A stretch of DNA of 14,452 bases from Candidatus Methanomethylophilaceae archaeon (GCA_016297775.1 JAEDGA010000028.1:1-14452), one strand, 5' to 3'; positions 1 through 5,566 are shown, counted from the stretch's first letter. Numbers and translations are program-made. The notes: generated by a model not told the origin, from the sequence alone.

Positions 1-938
1 AACCATATGGTGGAGTTGGACTGTCCGAGTTTCAATCCCTCGAATCCCTCTACATCGTATCCCGAGAATGATTTCCATCCTTTGGATTTTACAGGGAATC
101 CCTCATTCACAGGACCACCTATCGAATTGCTAGCCGCGGTATCATCCGTCTGGGTATAGGTATAACAGAAGCAGGACCATCCTTTGGATCCCTGTCCGTC
201 TATTGTTCCTATGTAACCCCATTCGCTGATATCATAGGTCAGACCGGCATCCTTCACGGCCTTGTCGAATGCGGCGGAAGCATCGGTTCCCTCTGCAGAG
301 TACCATTTGGACTTCGCGTTATCGGCACCGAAATACAGGTAGAACCAATATGTCTCGGTCTTGGTAGGAGCAGTGGTCTTGAAAGGACCGTCATTCATCC
401 ATGAATCGACTACATCGGGAGTCTTGAGATTGTATGTATCTCCAACCTTGTCCCCATAGGGGGTGAGATACCAGACATTGGCGTTCGTCTGGTATATCTT
501 GATATCGGTGACACCCTCAGCGCTGTATCCGGAATTCTGAATCCATCCGTTCGCAGAGAGGAGTACATTACTACTGTCCTTTACAGCGAAACCTACACTG
601 TTATTCTGCGCCTCCTTGGAGTAGTCGGAGTAGACATATGCACCATGCCACCAGCTGCCACCTACACCATTGATTTCACCGATGTATCCATACTTACTTT
701 TGGAATATGTGAAACCTGCAGCATCCATGGCCTTTTTGAATCCATCCGTTGCATCGTTTCCAGTTGCAGAATACCAGCCGTTGTTCTTCTCCCCATCTCC
801 GAAGTATATGTAATACCAGTATGTCTCTCCGGAGGGATCGCCATTATCGTTGTTGTTGAGAATGATGAATCCGGCCGCCCCTCCCGCCACTGCGAGAACG
901 GCTACAACACAGATTGCGATGATTGCATTCTTTTCCAT
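1..938 (-). CDS. Membrane-anchored or secreted surface protein with two tandem ~156-residue domains (C-terminus outside window)
   Basis: The frame is open from the ATG at 938 down to base 3, giving 312 complete codons; the C-terminus lies beyond the window. Residues 1-4 are charged (MEKN), then a hydrophobic stretch at about 5-27 (AIIAICVVAVLAV...) acts as signal anchor, followed by a polar linker (NNNDNGDPSG). Two copies of one domain follow. Copy 1 starts at residue 38 (ETYWYYIYFG) and copy 2 at 195 (ETYWFYLYFG). Matching landmarks lie 156-157 residues apart: KWYSAEGTDA versus GWYSATGNDA, GYIG, GW at 131/287, and VW/IW at 155/311. The domains are rich in aromatic residues and glycine, as is common in archaeal cell-surface proteins. 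I do not recognise the family. The start is supported by a strong Shine-Dalgarno. Codon use (GGT, TAT, AAT, GTA) is more AT-rich than in the neighbouring genes. A role in adhesion or the cell envelope is inference only. Confidence 0.85.
   Translation of the reverse strand, partial: MEKNAIIAICVVAVLAVAGGAAGFIILNNNDNGDPSGETYWYYIYFGDGEKNNGWYSATGNDATDGFKKAMDAAGFTYSKSKYGYIGEINGVGGSWWHGAYVYSDYSKEAQNNSVGFAVKDSSNVLLSANGWIQNSGYSAEGVTDIKIYQTNANVWYLTPYGDKVGDTYNLKTPDVVDSWMNDGPFKTTAPTKTETYWFYLYFGADNAKSKWYSAEGTDASAAFDKAVKDAGLTYDISEWGYIGTIDGQGSKGWSCFCYTYTQTDDTAASNSIGGPVNEGFPVKSKGWKSFSGYDVEGFEGLKLGQSNSTIW
39..354 (-). repeat. Second copy of the tandem surface domain (protein residues 195-300)
   Basis: This copy encodes residues from about 195, starting ETYWFYLYFG, and aligns with the first copy at residues 38-144, starting ETYWYYIYFG, at an offset of 156-157 residues. 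Shared landmarks in order are WYSA, the GTDA/GNDA turn, an F-K-A-D-AG-TY segment, GYIG-I-G, and GW...SGY..EG. The similarity continues beyond residue 300 (IW at 311-312) to the window edge. The two copies are clearly divergent, so this is an old duplication and not a recent DNA repeat. Confidence 0.8.
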
Positions 939-941
939 TTA

Positions 942-948
942 ATCACCT
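942..948 (-). promoter_or_regulatory. Shine-Dalgarno site of the surface-protein gene
   Basis: The minus strand reads AGGTGAT, then TAA, then the ATG at 938. This is a seven-base match to the archaeal anti-Shine-Dalgarno (16S 3' end AUCACCU), and it fixes the start codon. Most other genes here lack such a site and look leaderless. Confidence 0.8.
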
Positions 949-959
949 GGATAAACAAA

Positions 960-1006
960 TTGTTGGATAAGTAATCCAATCCTTTTGATAAATACTTGTT
1001 GGACAA
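960..1006. repeat. Pair of 11-nt direct repeats flanking the TATA box (candidate operator)
   Basis: TTGTTGGATAA at 960-970 and TTGTTGGACAA at 996-1006 differ at one base and start 36 bp apart. The first continues into an inverted repeat, TTGGAT-AAGTA-ATCCAA (963-979). The second contains TGGA-CAA-TCCA (1000-1010). On the minus strand one copy lies just upstream of the TATA box and the other lies near the predicted start site. A regulator-binding function is inference. Confidence 0.4.
987..995 (-). promoter_or_regulatory. TATA-like box of the surface-protein gene
   Basis: The minus strand reads GTATTTATC, centred about 53 nt upstream of the ATG at 938. A start site about 26 nt downstream would give a leader of roughly 27 nt carrying the Shine-Dalgarno. 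An 11-nt direct repeat lies on either side of it. Confidence 0.5.
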
Positions 1007-1077
1007 TCCATCCATCTTGCTGGCCGTATCCCTGCCATGAAAATGATGGGTCTGCCTGAATGAACCAAGATGGATAC

Positions 1078-1087
1078 TTTTGATATA
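1078..1087 (+). promoter_or_regulatory. TATA-like box for dut
   Basis: TTTTGATATA is centred about 29 nt before the ATG at 1111. There is no good Shine-Dalgarno, so the transcript is probably leaderless or has only a few leader bases. Confidence 0.45.
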
Positions 1088-1110
1088 CTTCCGAAAACAT
1101 CCTCGGGAAC

Positions 1111-1599
1111 ATGGGAATATTCTCGGACAAGGACATCGTGGAAGGTATGATGACCGGATATCTCGGCATCAGCGATTACAACGAGAGGGGCCTCACCCCC
1201 AACGGATACGACCTCAGGATCGCAGAGATCGCCGTCAGAGGGGACGATACGAAATACACAGAAGGCACCGTCACTATACCCCCAAGGACCATGTTCTACG
1301 TTTCCACCATCGAAAGGGTACGCATGCCCGCGGATGCATGCGCACAGCTCTGGCTCAGGACCACATGGATCAGAAAGGGGATAATCGGAGCGTTCGGAAA
1401 GATAGATGCCGGATTCGAAGGCACACTCACGCTAGGAGCATACAACGCCACCGACGATCCCGTGGAACTCCCGATCGGGGAGAGGTTCTGCCAGATGGTG
1501 TTCGAAGGACTCAACTCCTGCTCCGCGAAGGATTATTCCCAGAGAAGCGGGAACTACCAGGGACAGACCGGGGTCACACTGGAACCTGTGAAGAAGTGA
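1111..1599 (+). CDS. dut: dUTP diphosphatase (archaeal dUTPase of the dCTP deaminase-like fold)
   Basis: The 162-residue protein belongs to the dCTP deaminase/dUTPase superfamily. It should hydrolyse dUTP to dUMP and pyrophosphate, keeping uracil out of DNA and supplying dUMP for thymidylate synthesis. Visible motifs are PNGYDLRI (30-37), RTTWIR (83-88, the RSSxAR position), GKIDAGFEGTLTL (96-108), YN at 111-112, PVELPIGERFCQMVF (117-131) and GNYQGQTG (147-154). True dCTP deaminases and bifunctional DCD-DUT enzymes carry a catalytic Glu just after the G-TLTL strand; here that residue is Gly109. The sequence instead resembles archaeal dUTPases (Pyrococcus-type TLxLYNA..PVEL..GERF.Q) as I recall them, so dUTPase is preferred over dCTP deaminase. 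The stop codon abuts the stop of the convergent trm5. I am sure of the superfamily and fairly sure of the substrate. Confidence 0.85.
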   Translation: MGIFSDKDIVEGMMTGYLGISDYNERGLTPNGYDLRIAEIAVRGDDTKYTEGTVTIPPRTMFYVSTIERVRMPADACAQLWLRTTWIRKGIIGAFGKIDAGFEGTLTLGAYNATDDPVELPIGERFCQMVFEGLNSCSAKDYSQRSGNYQGQTGVTLEPVKK

Positions 1600-2595
1600 T
1601 CAGTCCCTGATTATATCGAAGACGTACACGCTCGCAGTGGGCGAGTATGTCTTCATCTCGATCTTCCTTCCGAGATGGCAGTCCAGACCTTTCGCACGCA
1701 TCTCGTCCAGAAGTGCCTCCGTGTCCGAATCGGCGGTGGCACGTTCCATTATCCTGTGGAGATGCACCACACCACCCCTCTTCGTCTTGGACAGTGCCAC
1801 GTCCAAGAAACGGTACGCTATCTGTGGCAGATTCATGACCACCCGGTCCGCCTGCGGCAGGTCCGATACGACACGGGATGCATCCCCCTCCAGCGGAACG
1901 ATCCTGGTGACCTTGTTGATGCGGATGTTCTCCTTCATGTACTCGTACGCGTCATGATTCAGATCTATGGAGTACACGATCTCCGGATTGGCGTGCTTGC
2001 ATATGACCAACGGAAAAGGTGCCACACCGGCGAACATATCGATTATGACCTCGCCGTCCCGAACCTCCGACGCCACTCTCATACGCTCGGTGGCCAGGCG
2101 GGGGTTGAAGTACACCTTGGCGGGATCGGTGAGCATCGTCACCCCGGACTCCCTATGCCTGGTCTCCGAACCGCCGGTACCGGCGATGGGCTCCAGTTCC
2201 CTTATACGCAGCTCGCCCTTCACCCCGCCGTCCATCAGCACCAGGCGTACGTTGCTGTTGACCTTCAAAAGGGCATCTCCGATGTCGTGCCTGTAAGGCA
2301 TCAGCTCATCTATGATCTTCACGACGATGACGTCGCCTATGCAATCATATGAATTCGGCAGTATGTCCCTGATGTCTTCCGGAAGGAACATCCTGTAATC
2401 CGTCTCCCTGTGCTCCAGGATCTCCAGATCAGCATCCTCCACCGGGTAGTCGCCGAAGGAGTCCGACAGTATGGGTATCAGAAGATGATCCCCGTCCGAT
2501 TTGATCCTGGCACCCGTATCCAGAAGATCCTCTGCCTTCAACGCGATACGGACCGGATTACCCTCGGATTTCGGGACCCTGATGCACCTGACCAT
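1600..2595 (-). CDS. trm5: tRNA (guanine(37)-N1)-methyltransferase Trm5
   Basis: This 331-residue, SAM-dependent class I methyltransferase forms m1G37 next to the anticodon, which prevents +1 frameshifting. The N-terminal about 130 residues form the D1/tRNA-binding region. The catalytic part shows NPRLATER (164-171, the conserved motif holding the proton-handling Glu), the SAM-binding DMFAGVAPF (186-194; DMFAGVGPF in most homologues), DLNHDAYEYMKENI (211-224) binding the ribose, and NLPQ (255-258) supplying the catalytic Asn. The length fits archaeal Trm5. The start at 2595 lies about 25 nt from an AT-rich element shared with the divergent dphB. The gene is tail-to-tail with dut with no spacer. 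The closely related wyosine enzyme Taw2 lacks NLP conservation, so Trm5 is the better call. Confidence 0.92.
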   Translation of the reverse strand: MVRCIRVPKSEGNPVRIALKAEDLLDTGARIKSDGDHLLIPILSDSFGDYPVEDADLEILEHRETDYRMFLPEDIRDILPNSYDCIGDVIVVKIIDELMPYRHDIGDALLKVNSNVRLVLMDGGVKGELRIRELEPIAGTGGSETRHRESGVTMLTDPAKVYFNPRLATERMRVASEVRDGEVIIDMFAGVAPFPLVICKHANPEIVYSIDLNHDAYEYMKENIRINKVTRIVPLEGDASRVVSDLPQADRVVMNLPQIAYRFLDVALSKTKRGGVVHLHRIMERATADSDTEALLDEMRAKGLDCHLGRKIEMKTYSPTASVYVFDIIRD

Positions 2596-2612
2596 GCATC
2601 CAAATCGGCATC

Positions 2613-2625
2613 AGTTATTTTACAG
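2613..2625. promoter_or_regulatory. Shared AT-rich promoter element between trm5 and dphB
   Basis: The 50-bp divergent intergenic region has one AT-rich core, AGTTATTTTACAG. It reads TGTAAAATAA toward trm5 (ATG about 25 nt away) and TTATTTTACA toward dphB (ATG about 26 nt away). No Shine-Dalgarno is seen for either gene, so both are probably leaderless and driven from one TBP site or two overlapping ones. Confidence 0.5.
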
Positions 2626-2645
2626 TTGACACATATTGTCGGGAT

Positions 2646-3443
2646 ATGGCATCCGAACTCATCTTCGTCGGCCTCGGTCTCTGCGGGACCGACGGCATGA
2701 CCGTGAAAGCATTGAACGCACTAAAGGAGTGCGACAAGATCTACGCCGAATTCTACACATCCCACCTCATCGGTACGGACATCAAGGACCTGGAAGCCGC
2801 CGTCGGCAAGAAGATCAAGGTCCTCCACAGGATGCAGGTCGAGGAAGGGGAGGACATAATCGCGGATGCGATGACCATGAGGGTCGGATTCGTAACGGCC
2901 GGCGACACCATGTCCGCAACCACCCACGTGGACCTGATGATCCAGGCCAAGGAGGCCGGGATTCCCACCAGGCTCTTCAACGGCATCTCCATATTCTCCG
3001 CATGCCCCACCGCTCTCGGTCTCCAACCCTACAAGTTCGGAAGGACGGTGACCCTGCCATTCATAGAGGGAGGATATCAGCCCCAGTCACCCTACGACAA
3101 CATCCTCGAGAACAAGGAGAGGGGACTGCACACCATGATCCTCCTGGACATCCACGCCGACGAGATGAGGTACATGACCGGCAAACAGGCCATAGAATGG
3201 CTCCTGGAAGGCGAGAGGAAATGGGGAAAGGGCCTGATCAAGGATGATACGTTGATATGCGTTGCATCCAAGATAGGATCACCCGAGCAGAAGCTCACCG
3301 CCGGATACCCCAAACAGCTGTTGGAGATGGATCTCGGAGAACCGTTGTTCACCCTGGTGATCCCCGGGAACCTGCATTTCATGGAGGCGTACTCGCTGGT
3401 GTACTTCGCGGGAGCCCCGGAATCCATCATAGAGGACGAATGA
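2646..3443 (+). CDS. dphB: Diphthine synthase (diphthamide biosynthesis methyltransferase DphB)
   Basis: The 265-residue SAM-dependent tetrapyrrole-methylase-fold enzyme methylates the modified histidine of archaeal elongation factor 2 to give diphthine, the second step of diphthamide synthesis. Family features are the N-terminal LIFVGLGL (5-12), GDTMSATTH (86-94; usually GDPM.ATTH, so Pro is Thr here), the characteristic block NGISIFSACPTALGL (112-126) with YKFGRTVTLPF (129-139), and a C-terminal LVIPGNLHFMEAY near residue 240. The length matches archaeal DphB (about 265). It is a single gene, divergent from trm5; both act on the translation machinery. No frameshift or truncation is seen. 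Confidence 0.95.
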   Translation: MASELIFVGLGLCGTDGMTVKALNALKECDKIYAEFYTSHLIGTDIKDLEAAVGKKIKVLHRMQVEEGEDIIADAMTMRVGFVTAGDTMSATTHVDLMIQAKEAGIPTRLFNGISIFSACPTALGLQPYKFGRTVTLPFIEGGYQPQSPYDNILENKERGLHTMILLDIHADEMRYMTGKQAIEWLLEGERKWGKGLIKDDTLICVASKIGSPEQKLTAGYPKQLLEMDLGEPLFTLVIPGNLHFMEAYSLVYFAGAPESIIEDE

Positions 3444-3465
3444 TCCCGCAGACCGTGTTATACCG

Positions 3466-3475
3466 TTAACGTTAA
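3466..3475. promoter_or_regulatory. 10-bp perfect palindrome upstream of the SprT-like gene
   Basis: TTAACGTTAA is a perfect palindrome just upstream of the TATA-like box at 3481-3493. It could be an activator or repressor half-site, or chance in AT-rich sequence. Confidence 0.3.
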
Positions 3476-3480
3476 TTTGC

Positions 3481-3493
3481 CGGTTTAATACCG
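3481..3493 (+). promoter_or_regulatory. TATA-like box inside a dyad
   Basis: CGGTTTAATACCG has TTTAATA flanked by CGGT/ACCG arms. It lies about 54 nt upstream of the ATG at 3541, so a start site near 3513 is expected, inside the large dyad at 3504-3538. A second AT-rich candidate is CATATAAC (3495-3502). Confidence 0.4.
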
Positions 3494-3503
3494 CCATATA
3501 ACG

Positions 3504-3538
3504 ACATCAATCCCAGCGTGAAACGCTAGGAATGATGT
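3504..3538. promoter_or_regulatory. 35-bp near-perfect inverted repeat (candidate operator or hairpin)
   Basis: Left arm ACATCAATCCCAGCGT (3504-3519) and right arm ACGCTAGGAATGATGT (3523-3538) are complementary at 14 of 16 positions, with a 3-nt centre (GAA). The element covers the predicted transcription start and ends two bases before the ATG at 3541. It also includes the only Shine-Dalgarno-like AGG. It could bind a dimeric repressor, or fold in RNA and sequester the start region if transcription begins upstream. Confidence 0.6.
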
Positions 3539-3540
3539 GA

Positions 3541-4230
3541 ATGAGATACACGGAAGAGGCGTCCGCAAGGATGGCAGAGACTTTCCGCTCCGTCGGAGAG
3601 AAGCACGGCTACGAGAACGTCAACGCGGAATTCGTCGCGTTCAAGCACTTCAAGGTCCAGTGGCAGAGGTCCTACAAATGGATATCCTTCAGGGTATCCG
3701 ACTACCTGGCCGATGCACCCGGATGTGTACTGCACGATCTTGCGGAGACCCTGTTCTCCAAGATCGAGGGCAAGGACGTAGAGTACTCCGAGGCGATGCG
3801 CAAGTGGGTACTGGATGAATCCTTCTGCAGGGAGAAGAGACCGATCTTCATCAAACGCGGAAGATACCTGTCCAGAGGCCCGGTCGGTAAGCAGAGGGAC
3901 CTGTCGGATTCCCTGAACAGGCTGGAGGATGCCGGCCTCATCGAAAGGGGCTCCGATATACAGGCCGTATGGAACTGCGATTACAGAAGCGACCTGGCGG
4001 CATCGTACTCCGTATTGATGAGGACGATCATGGTGTCGGAATCCCTGGATAACGCGGACATCCCGGATTTCGTCCTGGATTACGTGATATACCGTCAATG
4101 CCTGATGATCAAGGAGGGAATACAGTCATTCGGCAGATCGGACACCTGCGACATCAGCGGGAACGAGAAGCTGTTCGAAAGGTACCAGGATGCGGAAAGG
4201 ATGCTGAACAAACTGTGTCTGGCACTCTGA
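3541..4230 (+). CDS. SprT-like/M48-type zinc metallopeptidase homologue lacking the HExxH active site
   Basis: The 229-residue protein follows the layout of a SprT-like family as I recall it: an N-terminal VQWQRSYKWISFRVSDYLADAP region (39-60), RPIFIKRGRYL...GPVGKQRDL (100-121), RTIMVSESLDNADIPDFVLDYVIY (161-184), and a C-terminal LFERYQDAERMLNKL (211-225). In active relatives DYVxY is followed directly by HExxH. Here those positions are R185-Q186-C187-L188-M189, so both zinc-binding histidines and the catalytic glutamate are missing. The usual HTxEF motif carrying the third ligand is also gone (SDTCDISGNEKLF, 200-212). The reading frame is intact with codon use like its neighbours, so this looks like a maintained pseudoenzyme, perhaps binding protein or DNA, and not a decaying gene. 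The family assignment comes from remembered motifs. The start at 3541 directly follows the 35-bp dyad. Confidence 0.6.
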   Translation: MRYTEEASARMAETFRSVGEKHGYENVNAEFVAFKHFKVQWQRSYKWISFRVSDYLADAPGCVLHDLAETLFSKIEGKDVEYSEAMRKWVLDESFCREKRPIFIKRGRYLSRGPVGKQRDLSDSLNRLEDAGLIERGSDIQAVWNCDYRSDLAASYSVLMRTIMVSESLDNADIPDFVLDYVIYRQCLMIKEGIQSFGRSDTCDISGNEKLFERYQDAERMLNKLCLAL

Positions 4231-4237
4231 ACCTTCC

Positions 4238-4500
4238 AAAAACATATTACGGCCGGTGTCCCCGGCCGATAACACACTCTATCATCGCCCGCCGATGACG
4301 GCAGTCTCCGAGCACTGACCCCGGCCGGGGTGTTTGTCGGACCCTGCGTTGGCTCGAAGGTCACTGCCGCACGATGTCACATCGCTGCTACCTCAAGTTC
4401 CCAATTAAGGTACAGGGCCGCTGATCGCCGTTCCATACCTAGGACGTTCACGGATCGCGCCCATGTGTCAGAACGGTTGTCCTCACATACGGCCTTCATG
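4238..4500 (-). ncRNA. Candidate structured ncRNA of unknown family in a 321-bp protein-free gap
   Basis: Positions 4231-4551 contain no plausible protein gene but many stems. Read on the minus strand they are: 4463-4488 (10 bp, 4-nt loop, 2-nt bulge); 4389-4412 (8 bp, 8-nt loop); 4372-4384 (5 bp); 4363-4369 with 4299-4305 (CGGCAGT/ACTGCCG) enclosing 4337-4341 with 4307-4311 and the palindrome ACCCCGGCCGGGGT (4318-4331); 4282-4298 (6 bp); and 4250-4268 (7 bp, GC-rich), followed on the minus strand by TTTTT (4242-4238), terminator-like. Two stems contain a pair that is G-U on the minus strand but A-C on the plus strand, favouring minus transcription. Possible promoters are GGATAAATACA (4509-4499) or the palindromic TTTAAA (4523-4528). 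The first would start inside the outer stem, so the 5' end is uncertain. I found no match to RNase P, SRP or 5S RNA signatures. Confidence 0.35.
4250..4268 (-). terminator. GC-rich hairpin plus T-run, terminator-like on the minus strand
   Basis: The stem CGGCCGG/CCGGCCG has a 5-nt loop. TTA/TAA pairs extend it, and on the minus strand T5 follows after about seven bases (4242-4238). It could also end the plus-strand gene that stops at 4230, but the T-run is on the minus side. Confidence 0.4.
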
Positions 4501-4521
4501 TATTTATCCGGAACCGTCACG

Positions 4522-4529
4522 CTTTAAAC
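4522..4529 (+). promoter_or_regulatory. TATA-like box for the CMD-family gene
   Basis: CTTTAAAC is centred about 26 nt upstream of the ATG at 4552, consistent with a leaderless transcript. Because TTTAAA is self-complementary it could also fire toward the candidate minus-strand RNA. Confidence 0.5.
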
Positions 4530-4551
4530 CGATATCGCCGATACATGGGAC

Positions 4552-4932
4552 ATGCAGATGTCCAGAGAGGAGAAGGAAGAGATCGCACAGAAGATACTCG
4601 AGAGGATCGAGGAGAAGTTCGGTACCGTACCGTTGGTGAACAAGGTACTCTCCGAGGACCCCGATCTGTTCATACCTGTGTCGAACGTCGCCAAGGCGGC
4701 ATTCGAATCCGAGGACAAGAAGCTCGATGCGAAGACCAGCTACCTCTGCGCTGTCGCCGCCGCCACAGGATTGGGTGCGGAACACTGCATAAGGGCACAG
4801 GGGAACCACGCCAAACAGGTCGGCGTGACCAAGGACGAGATGAGGGAGGCGATGTTCATCGGATCCTACATGGCGATGACACGCGCACAGTCATACGCCT
4901 TCAGAGTGTTGGAAGACCTTTACAAGGAATGA
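4552..4932 (+). CDS. Carboxymuconolactone decarboxylase (AhpD-like) family protein
   Basis: The 126-residue all-helical protein has the CMD/AhpD core at about residues 57-120: LDAKTSYLCAVAAATGLGAEHCIRAQ, then NHAKQVGVTKDEMREAMFIGSYMAM. In redox-active members (AhpD, alkylhydroperoxidase partners) the core carries CxxCxxxH. Here the corresponding residues are Ala76, Cys79 and Gln83, so the disulfide-forming pair and the histidine relay are incomplete; peroxidase activity of the AhpD kind is unlikely by sequence. The N-terminal 25 residues form a charged helix. The ATG at 4552 is chosen because the TATA-like box lies 26 nt upstream; the ATG at 4558 is an alternative. The mntP start is only 15 nt after the stop, so the two are probably co-transcribed. 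Confidence 0.8.
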   Translation: MQMSREEKEEIAQKILERIEEKFGTVPLVNKVLSEDPDLFIPVSNVAKAAFESEDKKLDAKTSYLCAVAAATGLGAEHCIRAQGNHAKQVGVTKDEMREAMFIGSYMAMTRAQSYAFRVLEDLYKE

Positions 4933-4947
4933 TACGGGGGCTGGCAT

Positions 4948-5529
4948 TTGGATATCGGTATGATGTTCATAGTGGACAGCATCCTGCTGGGGGTGGGGCT
5001 GGCCATGGATGCGTTCTCGGTATCCCTCGCCAACGGACTGAACGAACCCGAAATGGGCAAGAGCAGGGAGATCGCCATATCAGGCACATTCGCCACGTTC
5101 CAAGGGATCATGCCGATGATTGGTTGGTTCATAGTCGTGACCGCCGTAGGCGCCCTGGAGATGCTGGGGGACTTCATCCCGTGGATCGCCCTCATGCTGT
5201 TGGCGTTCATCGGTACCAAGATGATTCTGGAGAGCAAATCGGAGGATGACGCCGGACCCGTGGCATTGGGATTCGCCGCACTGATGACCCAGGGTATCGC
5301 CACATCCATCGACGCCCTTTCCGTGGGATTCACCATCTCGGATTACGATGTGATGGGTGCTACATTGTGCTCGGCGATCATCGCACTGGTCACATGGATC
5401 ATATGTATGGCGGGACTCGGACTCGGAAAGAGGTTCGGTACGAGTCTTGCGGGACGTGCCAACATCCTCGGAGGCGTCATACTCATCGCGATCGGCGTGG
5501 AGATATTCGTCAGAGGCGTGTTCTTCTGA
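4948..5529 (+). CDS. mntP: MntP-family manganese efflux pump
   Basis: This six-helix membrane protein (about 193 residues, normal for the family) exports Mn2+ across the cytoplasmic membrane. Predicted helices are at about 6-29, 42-66, 74-95, 107-128, 137-158 and 172-192. The two inverted halves each carry the family's conserved acidic motif: AMDAFSVSLANG (Asp21) in helix 1 and ATSIDALSVG (Asp122) in helix 4. The start is uncertain. TTG at 4948 has a G-rich stretch (GGGGG, 4936-4940) upstream at Shine-Dalgarno distance, but ATG at 4960 or 4963 would give the usual short N-terminus. No manganese riboswitch (yybP-ykoY type) fits in the 15-nt gap, so control is probably from the CMD-family promoter. 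Substrate specificity is inferred from the family. Confidence 0.88.
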   Translation: MDIGMMFIVDSILLGVGLAMDAFSVSLANGLNEPEMGKSREIAISGTFATFQGIMPMIGWFIVVTAVGALEMLGDFIPWIALMLLAFIGTKMILESKSEDDAGPVALGFAALMTQGIATSIDALSVGFTISDYDVMGATLCSAIIALVTWIICMAGLGLGKRFGTSLAGRANILGGVILIAIGVEIFVRGVFF

Positions 5530-5566
5530 GCGACATGTGTTACGTAAAAAGTTGCCGAATACACGG

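Noticed and set aside
645..974. 109-codon plus-strand frame at the 5' end of the surface gene
   Set aside because: It is antisense to a frame with a clear signal anchor, strong Shine-Dalgarno and internal duplication; the frame also runs through the promoter elements.
1080..1610. 176-codon plus-strand frame overlapping dut
   Set aside because: The translation is Arg/His/Gly-rich and featureless, while the overlapping frame at 1111 is a conserved dUTPase.
4231..4551. SRP RNA, RNase P RNA or 5S rRNA in the protein-free gap
   Set aside because: The SRP helix-8 core, RNase P conserved regions I and V, and the 5S consensus were looked for by eye on both strands and not found, so only an unclassified ncRNA is proposed.
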